A stretch of DNA of 7,371 bases from an uncultured Collinsella sp. Its GTDB lineage: Bacteria > Actinomycetota > Coriobacteriia > Coriobacteriales > Coriobacteriaceae. The notes under the pieces were generated by a model. It did not search any database and was not told where the DNA came from. It saw only the letters and a program-made list of their open reading frames with translations. Position 1 is the stretch's first letter. Each line of letters begins with the position of its first letter. Shown in pieces: positions 1 through 6,131 of this stretch. The stretch spans positions 1 to 7,371 of the forward strand of contig UQEO01000092.1 in assembly GCA_900540095.1 (NCBI GenBank), read 5' to 3'. Made by a program: the position numbers and the translations under genes.

Positions 1-2304
1 CCAAGAAGGTCCCCCGAGCCGGCGGGGGGCGGGCGGGGAGCCGATCGGCAGCAGACCGACCTCGGTCAGCGGCGTCACGGTCGAGAACCACGGTGTAAAG
101 TCCTCGGTGTTCAGCAGGTCCAGATAGCGCTCGTGGCTTGCGGTGTTGAGCTTCTCGGCCATATCCCAGAACTTCTGCGTGGTCTCGGTGTTGGTCTTCT
201 CGACACTCGGGGCCGACTGCAAAAGCGTTGCGGCGGCAACGGACTCAACATGGCGCTGAGCAAGCGTGCGGTTGCCGTAACGGGCAAAGATGACCTCGCC
301 CTGTTCGGTGAGCTTAAAGAAGCAGTTGACCGAACCCTTGGGCTGCGCCAGCACGGCCTTGTTGGCAGGGCCGCCGCCACGGCCCACGGCACCGCCGCGA
401 CCGTGCATGAGCACCAGGTCGATATCGTTCTTCTCGGCCCACTTGGCGATGCGCTCCTGCGCGGAGTGCAGTGCGAGCATGGCCGTGGTAGGACCGGCAT
501 CCTTGGAGGAGTCGGAATAGCCCAGCATGACCTCCATGCGGCGGTTGGTCTGGGCAAGGCGCTTCTGCACCACGGGCAGCGTAAGCATCTGGTCGAGCAC
601 GTCGACGCAGCCCTCGAGGTCCTCGAGCTGCTCGAACAGCGGGATCACGTCGAGCTCGGGGACATCCTCCTCGTGTGCGAAGGACAGGTGGGCCAGCTCA
701 AAGACGTCGGCCACATGCTGGGCGCTCTTGGTGAACGAGATGATGTAGCGGTGCGCCATCTTCTTGCCGTAGCGCTTTTGGATGGAGCCGATAGCGCGGA
801 AGGTATCGATGACCTCGCGCGTCATGGGCTGCAGATCGCCATGGATACCGTTCTCGTGGATATCCTTGAGGGCGCGGGCATGCACCACGGAGTGCTGACG
901 GAACTCCATCTCGACCATGTGGAAGCCGAAGGACTCGACCTGCCAGATGATGGTCTGAACCGGGCCGTAGGCAGCACGGACGGCACCGCAGGCAGCCAGC
1001 GAGCGCTGGACGACGCGCAAGTCCTCCAGGAACTCATCGGCGCTGTGGTACATGGTGTCGGTGATACGGCGCACGGTGGCGTTCAGACGGTCGGCCATGA
1101 CGAGCATGACGGCGCGATGCGGCTCGTGCTCAGAGATCAGCTCGGCGCGGGCCGTGTACTGGGTGCTCATCTCGACCTGATGGTTCCACAGGTTGATGAG
1201 CTCGGCAGACGGCTTGCTGTAGGTGGCCTCGAGCGTGAGGTTGCGGCCGATGCGGCGGCACTTGTCCTCGAGCTTGAGCACCATGTGGGTAAAGTACTTG
1301 GCGGCGACCTCACGGCTCACCTTGGCGGTGACGTTGGGGTTACCGTCGCGGTCGGAACCGATCCAGCTGCCGGGATGGAAGAACGCCGGGCACAGCGGCG
1401 GCACGGTACCGGCCTTGTCGCCCAGCACCCAGTCGTCAAAACGACGATAGATGACGGGGATAACGTCGAACAACGTGTTATCAAAGATGTCGATGATGGT
1501 ATCGGCTTCCTCGACCGGCGTGGGCTTCTTGAGCGCGATGGGGCTCGTACGCACCAGGGCGTCGATCTCCTGCAGCATATGGCGCTCGTTCTCCACCAGG
1601 TCGGAGCCGCCCAAACGCGGACGCTCCTCCAGCAGGTTGGAGATACGGCGAATCTTGCCCTCGACGGCCTTACGACGGGCCTCGGTGGGATGTGCGGTAA
1701 AGACAGGGTGGAACTCGAGCTTGCCGAGCAGCTCATTGGCACCCTCGACGCCCATCTCGTTTACCAACTGGTGATAGGCGACGGTGAGTTCGTTGGCGGG
1801 ATCGACCTCGGTATCGGTCGATGCGCCGGCCTCGCGCTCGCGCAGCTGCGCCACACGGTAGTTCTCCTCCGACAGGTTTGCCAAGTGGAAGAAGCTCGTA
1901 AAGGCGCGAACGATGACCTGCTGCTTATCAAGCGGCAGGCTGTCAATCAGATCGACGACTTCGCGAAACGCCACGGCGGTGGGCTCGTCGGCAGTGGGCA
2001 CGCCCTGTTCGTCAACGGACTCGTCGGCAGCGCGGCTACCGGGGTTGCCAGCATTGGCCACAATCTCGGCTGTCAAAATCTTGTCGAACAGGTCCGCGAT
2101 CTCGGGATCATACTCGCTAAGCACACGACGTTCCAGGCGCAGGAACAGCGCCAGATTATCGCGCAGCTCCTCGGGGATCTCGATCTCGGCGAGACGCTCC
2201 CTGGACTCGGCATTCGAGCCGATTCGGTTAACGAGGCGGTTGACCACGGCAGCGACGCGCGCCGCGGCTTCGGGTACAGACTGGTTGCTTAGGTTCTCAG
2301 CCAC
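1..2304 (-). CDS. ppc: Phosphoenolpyruvate carboxylase, 3' end cut off by the window edge
   Basis: Cytosolic enzyme that carboxylates phosphoenolpyruvate with bicarbonate to oxaloacetate, refilling the C4 pool. 768 codons are visible; bacterial PEPCs run to about 880-930, so roughly the last 110-150 residues are missing. Seen in order: FTAHPTEA with the catalytic-type histidine at residue 205 (E. coli H138), GSDRDGNPN near 315-323, EMEFRQHS, GYSDSSKDAG near 600, and HGRGGAVGRGGG with the second catalytic histidine at 634 (E. coli H579). The GTG at 2304 is chosen because GGAGG lies four bases ahead of it. An in-frame ATG at 2316 has its AGGAGG almost touching the start codon. The N-terminus is about 65 residues longer than in E. 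coli before FTAHPTEA and carries an acidic linker around residues 85-110. Near the window edge the conserved GSRPAKR motif reads GSPPAPR (residues 755-761), which is suspicious. A perfect TATAAT lies upstream. Identification is very secure; only the exact start is open. Confidence 0.97.
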   Translation of the reverse strand, partial: MAENLSNQSVPEAAARVAAVVNRLVNRIGSNAESRERLAEIEIPEELRDNLALFLRLERRVLSEYDPEIADLFDKILTAEIVANAGNPGSRAADESVDEQGVPTADEPTAVAFREVVDLIDSLPLDKQQVIVRAFTSFFHLANLSEENYRVAQLREREAGASTDTEVDPANELTVAYHQLVNEMGVEGANELLGKLEFHPVFTAHPTEARRKAVEGKIRRISNLLEERPRLGGSDLVENERHMLQEIDALVRTSPIALKKPTPVEEADTIIDIFDNTLFDVIPVIYRRFDDWVLGDKAGTVPPLCPAFFHPGSWIGSDRDGNPNVTAKVSREVAAKYFTHMVLKLEDKCRRIGRNLTLEATYSKPSAELINLWNHQVEMSTQYTARAELISEHEPHRAVMLVMADRLNATVRRITDTMYHSADEFLEDLRVVQRSLAACGAVRAAYGPVQTIIWQVESFGFHMVEMEFRQHSVVHARALKDIHENGIHGDLQPMTREVIDTFRAIGSIQKRYGKKMAHRYIISFTKSAQHVADVFELAHLSFAHEEDVPELDVIPLFEQLEDLEGCVDVLDQMLTLPVVQKRLAQTNRRMEVMLGYSDSSKDAGPTTAMLALHSAQERIAKWAEKNDIDLVLMHGRGGAVGRGGGPANKAVLAQPKGSVNCFFKLTEQGEVIFARYGNRTLAQRHVESVAAATLLQSAPSVEKTNTETTQKFWDMAEKLNTASHERYLDLLNTEDFTPWFSTVTPLTEVGLLPIGSPPAPRRLGGPSW

Positions 2305-2348
2305 GTTTCCTCCCATTCCTCCTTCTATGCACGTAACATGCGGTATTC

Positions 2349-2354
2349 ATTATA
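2349..2354 (-). promoter_or_regulatory. -10 box of the ppc promoter
   Basis: On the minus strand these bases read TATAAT, a perfect sigma-70-type -10 box, followed by GAATAC. It would start RNA near 2342 and give a leader of about 38 bases before the GTG of ppc. No good -35 hexamer sits 16-18 bases upstream (GTCGAA is the nearest), so the promoter may need an activator. The inverted repeat at 2363-2411 covers the -35 region, which fits regulated initiation. Inference from sequence only. Confidence 0.6.
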
Positions 2355-2362
2355 GGCGCTTG

Positions 2363-2411
2363 AGAAATACTTTCGACACTGATTGCGCTTTACCACACAA
2401 AAGTATTTTCT
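2363..2411. repeat. Operator-like inverted repeat upstream of ppc
   Basis: AGAAATACTTT at 2363-2373 is mirrored by AAAGTATTTTCT at 2400-2411 (one extra T in the right arm), with 26 bases between. A third half-site, GTATTTCTC, lies at 2442-2450. The left arm begins nine bases upstream of the ppc TATAAT, over the -35 region. The spacing (centre to centre about 37 bases, three and a half helical turns) would allow a looped or cooperative regulator. No known operator is recognised, and A/T-rich words can recur by chance in an A/T-rich leader. Confidence 0.35.
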
Positions 2412-2472
2412 GCATTGCAAGGGTTTTTGCCCCAAATGGTCGTATTTCTCGGTGGGCGGCATATGCAAACGA

Positions 2473-2500
2473 GGGCATTCCGCATAAATGCGAAACACCC
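2473..2500 (-). terminator. Probable terminator of hisS
   Basis: On the minus strand GGGTGTTTCGC pairs with GCGGAATGCCC (11 pairs, three of them G-U) around the loop ATTTAT, and is followed by TCGTTTGC. It sits about 60 bases past the hisS stop and upstream of the ppc promoter, where a terminator is expected. The T-tract is short and interrupted, so efficiency is uncertain. Confidence 0.5.
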
Positions 2501-2562
2501 CCGTAACAATAGCTCGTCGCGAGCGGGACATGTTAGCGGGTCCGCAGCTCAAAAATCATGCG

Positions 2563-3906
2563 CTACAGACGCTCGCGAACCGCCTCGACGACGTTGGCCA
2601 GATCGACGAGAACCTCGTCATGGCTCTGCATGTCGCGCACCTTGACCTTGCCGGCGGCAAGCTCGTCGCCGCCCAGGACCAGGATGAGCTTGGCGCCCAC
2701 CTTATCGGCCTGCTTAAACTGGGCTTTGAGCGAACGGCCCTGATAGTCGGCCTCGGTCACGATGCCTGCGGCGCGAAGCTCCTGCGTAATGGCAAAGACG
2801 TTCTGGCGCAGTTCCTTGCCGGCGTTGGCGACATAGACGCACGGGGCCTCCTCGGCACCCAGATCGCTGCCAAAGGCCTGCAGGGCCAGCAGGGCGCGCT
2901 CAAAACCGACGGCGAAGCCGACGCCTGCCGTGGGCTTGCCGCCCTCGAGCTCGACGAGGCCGTCATAGCGGCAGGCCGATCGGGGGGGCCGTCCGCGGCG
3001 CCCCCCCCCGCCGATGGAGCCGACGCCGGCGCCAGGGGCCTCGACCTCAAAGACAGTACGGGTGTAGTAGTCCAGGCCGCGCACCAAGGTGGGATCCTCG
3101 ACATACTCGATACCGGCGGCATCCAGATAGCGCTTGACCTGCTCGTAGTGCTCGCGGCACTCGTCGCACAGGTTGTCGCCCATCAGCGGGGCGTCGGCCA
3201 TGATCTCGCGGCAGTGGTCGTTCTTGCAGTCAAAGGCACGCAGCGGGTTGAGCTCGGCGCGCTCGCGGCACTCATCGCACATCTCGTCTGCGTGATCGAG
3301 GATGAACTGCTTGACCTGCTCGCGGTAAGCCGGACGGCACTGGGCGTCACCCATCGAGTTGATGAGCAGACGAAGCTTGGAAAGGTCGAAGCCCAGGCGC
3401 TTGTAGAACTCCATGAGCATGATGATGCACTCGGCGTCTGCCGCCGGATCGGGAGCGCCGAGCCACTCGATGCCCACCTGGTGGAACTGGCGCAGGCGGC
3501 CCTTCTGGGGACGCTCGCCGCGGAACATGGCCTCGGCGTAGTACGCCTTAAACGGCGTGGAGCCCTGGGGCACCAGATTGTTCTCGACGACGGCGCGCAC
3601 CACGCCGGCCGTGCCCTCGGGGCGAAGTGCCAGGCGCTGCTTGGGCTTGAGTTTGGTGTCGGTGCCCTCGGTAAAGACGCGCTCCAGGTTGGCACCGCTG
3701 AACACGCGGAACATTTCCTTGCGCACGACGTCGGTCGACTGGCCGATACCGTGGACAAACACGTCCACCTGCTCGATCGCGGGCGTCTCGATGGGTTTAA
3801 AACCAAACGGCTCGAACACGCCGGCCGCAATCTGCTGCATCTTTTGCCAGGCGCGCATCTCGGCGCCGATAAGGTCGCGGGTTCCCTCCGCCTTCTGTGC
3901 CTGCAT
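2563..3906 (-). CDS. hisS: Histidyl-tRNA synthetase with an in-frame insertion in a conserved loop
   Basis: Class II aminoacyl-tRNA synthetase that charges tRNA-His in the cytosol. 447 residues against a usual 420-430. Seen in order: N-terminal EGTRDLIG (7-14), ALRPEGTAGVVRA (93-105), motif 2 FRGERPQKGRLRQFHQ (128-143), the HisRS signature RGLDYYTRTVFE (276-287), motif 3 GVGFAVGFERALL (328-340), then the anticodon-binding domain from about 360. A cysteine cluster (C190, C210, C213, C227, C232, C247, C250) lies in the insertion domain; such CxxC patterns occur in HisRS of several Gram-positive lineages and may bind zinc. Odd: the expected GGGGRYDGL is split by ten extra residues, RRGRPPRSAC (303-312), encoded next to runs of nine C and seven G. 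The ATG at 3906 is chosen because AAAGGTG precedes it by seven bases; the in-frame TTG at 3912 is too close to that ribosome site. Stop TAG at 2563. Family certain; whether this copy is active as written is not. Confidence 0.97.
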   Translation of the reverse strand: MQAQKAEGTRDLIGAEMRAWQKMQQIAAGVFEPFGFKPIETPAIEQVDVFVHGIGQSTDVVRKEMFRVFSGANLERVFTEGTDTKLKPKQRLALRPEGTAGVVRAVVENNLVPQGSTPFKAYYAEAMFRGERPQKGRLRQFHQVGIEWLGAPDPAADAECIIMLMEFYKRLGFDLSKLRLLINSMGDAQCRPAYREQVKQFILDHADEMCDECRERAELNPLRAFDCKNDHCREIMADAPLMGDNLCDECREHYEQVKRYLDAAGIEYVEDPTLVRGLDYYTRTVFEVEAPGAGVGSIGGGGRRGRPPRSACRYDGLVELEGGKPTAGVGFAVGFERALLALQAFGSDLGAEEAPCVYVANAGKELRQNVFAITQELRAAGIVTEADYQGRSLKAQFKQADKVGAKLILVLGGDELAAGKVKVRDMQSHDEVLVDLANVVEAVRERL

Positions 3907-3948
3907 GGGCAAACACCTTTCTTTTGTATCGCGTCATAGGTAGTGGTC

Positions 3949-3954
3949 ATTATA
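3949..3954 (-). promoter_or_regulatory. -10 box of the hisS promoter
   Basis: Reads TATAAT on the minus strand, followed by GACC, predicting an RNA start near 3942 and a leader of about 36 bases to the hisS ATG. The -35 position (about 3972-3977) falls inside the left arm of the long inverted repeat at 3967-4036 and reads CGCCGC, a poor match to consensus. The promoter therefore either works mainly through its -10 region or lost its original -35 when the repeat arrived. Inference from sequence. Confidence 0.6.
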
Positions 3955-3966
3955 CGGCACAAACAC

Positions 3967-4036
3967 AAACAGCGGCGGCGCGTCTGACCGAACGAGGGTA
4001 TGGGGACTCGTTCGGCCAGATGCGCCGCCGCTGTTT
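3967..4036. repeat. Long inverted repeat 1 of the hairpin array (30-base arms)
   Basis: Arms at 3967-3996 and 4007-4036 match at 28 of 30 positions around a ten-base loop, GGTATGGGGA. The arms begin AAACAGCGGCGGCGC and end CCGAACGAG next to the loop. Read on the minus strand the hairpin is followed by TGTTTGTGTTTGTG, so it could stop RNA coming from the MFS gene just before the hisS promoter. The two arm mismatches are both transitions, giving one G-U and one A-C pair in either strand's RNA. Arms this long exceed a normal terminator and resemble a mobile or repetitive palindromic element. Confidence 0.85.
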
Positions 4037-4038
4037 GC

Positions 4039-4100
4039 GATCCGTTTTCCTCCGTCCCCTTCGGATCACGCGACCCCTTGGGGACGGAGGAAAACGGATC
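4039..4100. repeat. Long inverted repeat 2 of the hairpin array (perfect 21-base arms)
   Basis: Arms at 4039-4059 and 4080-4100 are perfect complements, beginning GATCCGTTTTCCTCC and ending GTCCCC, around a 20-base loop. The loop holds CGGATC (4062-4067), which could pair with the outer GATCCG (4039-4044), so a second, smaller fold competes with the full hairpin. It starts two bases after inverted repeat 1 ends. No T-tract follows it on either strand, so it does not look like a simple terminator. Confidence 0.85.
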
Positions 4101-4113
4101 ATTTCGTAGGCCC

Positions 4114-4173
4114 GTGGCCGCCTTGGAAACCGAATGATGGTACGAGCATCCATTCGGCTTCCAAGGCGGCCAC
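4114..4173. repeat. Long inverted repeat 3 of the hairpin array (23-base arms)
   Basis: Arms at 4114-4136 and 4151-4173 match at 22 of 23 positions, from GTGGCCGCCTTGGAA at the base to CCGAATG at the 14-base loop. The single mismatch becomes a U-G pair in minus-strand RNA, so that RNA folds without a gap. The apex word CCGAATG resembles CCGAACGAG at the apex of repeat 1. It lies 37 bases past the stop of the MFS remnant and 13 bases from repeat 2. No terminator-type T-tract follows. Confidence 0.85.
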
Positions 4174-4210
4174 AGACAGAACGGGACGAACAGAAAAGAG
4201 CGACGGACGT

Positions 4211-4660
4211 CTACTCCCCCGCCACGCTCGCGCGCAGCTTGGCGGCGATGGGCTCCGAGGCCAGCAGGAATACGAGCATGACCACAGAACACACCAGGCA
4301 CACGATCCAGGCGCTCGCAAAGGAGCCAGAGACGGCAAAGAGCACGTAGACCTGCCACAGCTCGCCCACAAAGCTCATGCTGACAAGCACGGCAGAGGTA
4401 GCGATAACGGTTAGGGAGCCCAAAACGCGACCGCTTACTTTATCGGCAACATGGCCAATGACAAGCGATCCGATAACGCTCACCACGGTAGAGATCGCAT
4501 TGGAGATGTTGTACTGCGCAAGAGATATTCCCAAGTCGCTGACGATGAGCGGCTGGAACAGGCTCATGCAGTTGACGAAAATCGTGTAGCACGTGGCCAT
4601 GATCACGAAGCCGGAGGCCACCACGAGCCAGCCGGGGAAGAACTTACGCTGCTGGGGCAT
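4211..4660 (-). pseudogene. Major facilitator superfamily transporter, internally deleted (149 codons)
   Basis: Begins like a full MFS permease: FFPGWLVVASGF and helix 1 (10-30), helix 2 (about 50-70), the cytoplasmic motif-A-like GHVADKVSGRVLG (69-81), helix 3 (80-97) and helix 4 (103-115). After SGSFA (residue 115) the sequence jumps to one more helix, SAWIVCLVCSVVMLVFLLASEP, and a short charged tail ending at a TAG, which looks like helix 12 and the C-terminus of such a permease. About 250 residues (helices 5-11) are missing compared with the usual 400 or so, without a frameshift. The start is supported by AAGGAG four bases before the ATG. It lies 123 bases downstream of the amidohydrolase on the same strand, so it may once have imported that enzyme's substrate. 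It is unlikely to transport as written. Alternatives are an assembly collapse or a genuine small membrane protein. The precise substrate family is not assignable; the N-terminus resembles oxalate/formate-antiporter-like members. Confidence 0.7.
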
Positions 4661-4687
4661 ACTGCTCCTTATTTAACAAACGAATAG

Positions 4688-4704
4688 CCGGCGCCGGGCG
4701 CCGG
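4688..4704. repeat. Perfect GC-only palindrome upstream of the MFS remnant
   Basis: CCGGCGCC and GGCGCCGG flank a single central base (17 bases in all). On the minus strand it is followed by CTATTCGTTTGTT, so it may act as a second terminator after the amidohydrolase, or as a hairpin in the leader just ahead of the MFS ribosome site. The tight loop and mixed T-tract make either role tentative. Confidence 0.5.
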
Positions 4705-4732
4705 TAGTGCCCAAGATTGCCTTGAAAGACAA

Positions 4733-4757
4733 GGGCATAGGCCTTATGGCCATGCCC
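4733..4757 (-). terminator. Possible terminator of the amidohydrolase gene
   Basis: Minus-strand RNA pairs GGGCATGGCC with GGCC-T-ATGCCC (ten pairs, one bulged T) around the tetraloop ATAA, then runs TTGTCTTTCAA. It lies 26 bases past the amidohydrolase stop. Outside it TTGCCTT (4717-4723) and AAGGCAA (4768-4774) can pair to close a larger nested stem, so the region could also be an attenuator between the two genes. Confidence 0.5.
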
Positions 4758-4783
4758 GCAGGCTTGAAAGGCAAGGTTGGATG

Positions 4784-6079
4784 CTACCGGTGGTCGGCGA
4801 TATAGCCCAAAGCGACGGCGGTATAGGCCGCAGCACCGAGCGGCAGCTCGGCATCGTTAAAACGTGCCTTGGGATGGTGCTGGGCAAAATGCTCGTCCGT
4901 ATCGGTCACAGCTGCGCCCACGGTAAAGTACGCACTCGGGATCTCGCTCGAGATCAGCGCGAAGTCCTCGCTCGCCATGGCGTGGAACAGCGGCAGGAAG
5001 GCGGCCTTGGGCAGCACCACGCCCACGTAGCCAAGCGACGCCTGGGTCATGTCGTCATCGAGTACGAGCGGGGGAACATCCGAAAGCGTCTCGATGGTCG
5101 CCGACGTACGATATGTTGCAGCAACGCCGTTTACGACCTCCGCGATGCGGGTCTTTAGGTGAGCCATGAGCTCAACATCAAAGCCGCGCAGCGTTCCCTC
5201 GAGCACGCAGGTGTCAGGGATGACGTTGGCCGCCGAGCCGCCAGCAAACTTACCAACGGTAAGCGCGACCTCCTTAGCCGCCGGCACTTCGCGAGCGATA
5301 AGCTCCTGAAGCGCCAGATGCACATGCACGCCGGCCGTGATGGGGTCGATGCAAATCTCGGGGCTCGAGCCATGGCCGCCCTTGCCCTGAAGCGTGATAC
5401 GAAAACCGTACACGCCCGAGAGCGCCGGGCTGCCGTAGAGCACCAGGCCGAGCGGCGACTGGCTATTGACATGCATGGCAAAGGCGACCTGAGGACGCGG
5501 GTTCTGCAGCAGACCGTCGGCGATGGCGGCGCGGGCACCCTCAAAGGTTTCCTCGCCCGGCTGGAACAGCAGTTTGACGGTGGCATTGACGTCGACGAGC
5601 TCGGCCTCGCGGGCCTTGAGCAGGCGAGCCGCACCAAGCAGCGCCGTCGCGTGCATATCGTGACCGCAAGCGTGCATGCAGCCGTTGGTGGATGCAAAGG
5701 GCTCGCCGGATTCCTCGGCAACGGGCAGGGCGTCCATGTCGCCACGAAGCATGATGACCGTACCGGCCTGCTCATTCGTGCAGATGCCATTGCCTTGGGC
5801 CGCGGCGGCACCGGCGCCGACAAGGCCCACAACGCAGGAACCATCGACGAGCGTAGCAAATGGGATGTCCATCTCGGTCAGGCGCGCTTGGATATACGTA
5901 GAGGTCTGCGGGAGGCTATTACCCAGCTCGGGCATCTGATGTAAATCGTGTCGCCACGCAGCGAGCTCGTCTGCAAAAGCCTGAGCTTCTGCAACAAGAC
6001 CGTCACCGATAGCGGTCTGCGCCGCCGCGGTGGCCTTGGGCGCTGATTGCGTTTGAAGATCGGACAGTGCTGGTGCCAT
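4784..6079 (-). CDS. M20D-family amidohydrolase (HipO/AbgB-type N-acyl-amino-acid hydrolase)
   Basis: Cytosolic zinc- or cobalt-type metallopeptidase-fold enzyme that cleaves the amide bond of N-acylated amino acids, hippurate-like conjugates or related compounds; the exact substrate cannot be read from sequence. 431 residues, slightly long for the family (about 390-400) because of an N-terminal extension of about 35 residues and a small insert near 89-105. Motifs in order: WRHDLHQMPELG (42-53), LRGDMDALPV (111-120), the M20D metal site HACGHDMHA with C138 and H140, FQPGEE with catalytic-type E176/E177, MHV with H203, the lid-domain GKGGHGSSPE (232-241), ASEDF (369-373) and the final histidine in HHPKARF (401-407). 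All key residues are present. The ATG at 6079 is preceded by GGAGG at six bases; a further upstream start at 6133 has no such site and would add residues unlike the family. No signal peptide is seen. It is probably its own transcription unit, set off from the upstream transporter by a strong terminator; the MFS remnant follows. Confidence 0.93.
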   Translation of the reverse strand: MAPALSDLQTQSAPKATAAAQTAIGDGLVAEAQAFADELAAWRHDLHQMPELGNSLPQTSTYIQARLTEMDIPFATLVDGSCVVGLVGAGAAAAQGNGICTNEQAGTVIMLRGDMDALPVAEESGEPFASTNGCMHACGHDMHATALLGAARLLKAREAELVDVNATVKLLFQPGEETFEGARAAIADGLLQNPRPQVAFAMHVNSQSPLGLVLYGSPALSGVYGFRITLQGKGGHGSSPEICIDPITAGVHVHLALQELIAREVPAAKEVALTVGKFAGGSAANVIPDTCVLEGTLRGFDVELMAHLKTRIAEVVNGVAATYRTSATIETLSDVPPLVLDDDMTQASLGYVGVVLPKAAFLPLFHAMASEDFALISSEIPSAYFTVGAAVTDTDEHFAQHHPKARFNDAELPLGAAAYTAVALGYIADHR

Positions 6080-6109
6080 AGATGCCCTCCAGTAACGTTT
6101 TTGCAGCAA

Positions 6110-6131
6110 GCACTTTGATAGCGTAAAGTGC
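6110..6131. promoter_or_regulatory. Operator-like dyad upstream of the amidohydrolase
   Basis: Perfect seven-base half-sites GCACTTT (6110-6116) and AAAGTGC (6125-6131) with an eight-base spacer, centred about 41 bases before the amidohydrolase ATG. A further ACTTT half-site (6140-6144) follows on the same side. If the leader is about 35 bases, as inferred for ppc, hisS and the EamA gene, the dyad covers the -10 region, which suggests a repressor site. No clear -10/-35 pair can be named here. The regulator is unknown. Confidence 0.45.

Noticed and set aside
133..2292. A 719-codon open frame on the plus strand
   Set aside because: It is exactly antisense to ppc, whose conserved motifs are unmistakable. 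High GC with G/C-ending codons leaves the opposing frame free of stops; the plus-strand translation resembles no family.
2302..2316. ATG at 2316 as the ppc start
   Set aside because: Its AGGAGG lies about one base from the codon, too close to use; the GTG at 2304 has GGAGG at workable distance. The ATG is in frame, so the choice changes only four residues.
2488..3939. A 483-codon open frame on the plus strand
   Set aside because: Antisense shadow of hisS produced by the same codon bias; no ribosome site or recognisable domain.
3967..4173. A CRISPR array or tRNA cluster in the hairpin region
   Set aside because: The repeats are inverted pairs with different sequences, not direct repeats with unique spacers, and no cloverleaf or TTCRA loop can be drawn.
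3183..4358. A 391-codon minus-strand frame covering the hairpin array and part of hisS
   Set aside because: It runs through the inverted repeats and then overlaps hisS in the wrong frame; its translation is Arg/Ser-rich shadow sequence.
4781..5944. Plus-strand frames of 125 and 261 codons
   Set aside because: Both are antisense to the M20D gene, which has all its catalytic motifs in the minus frame.
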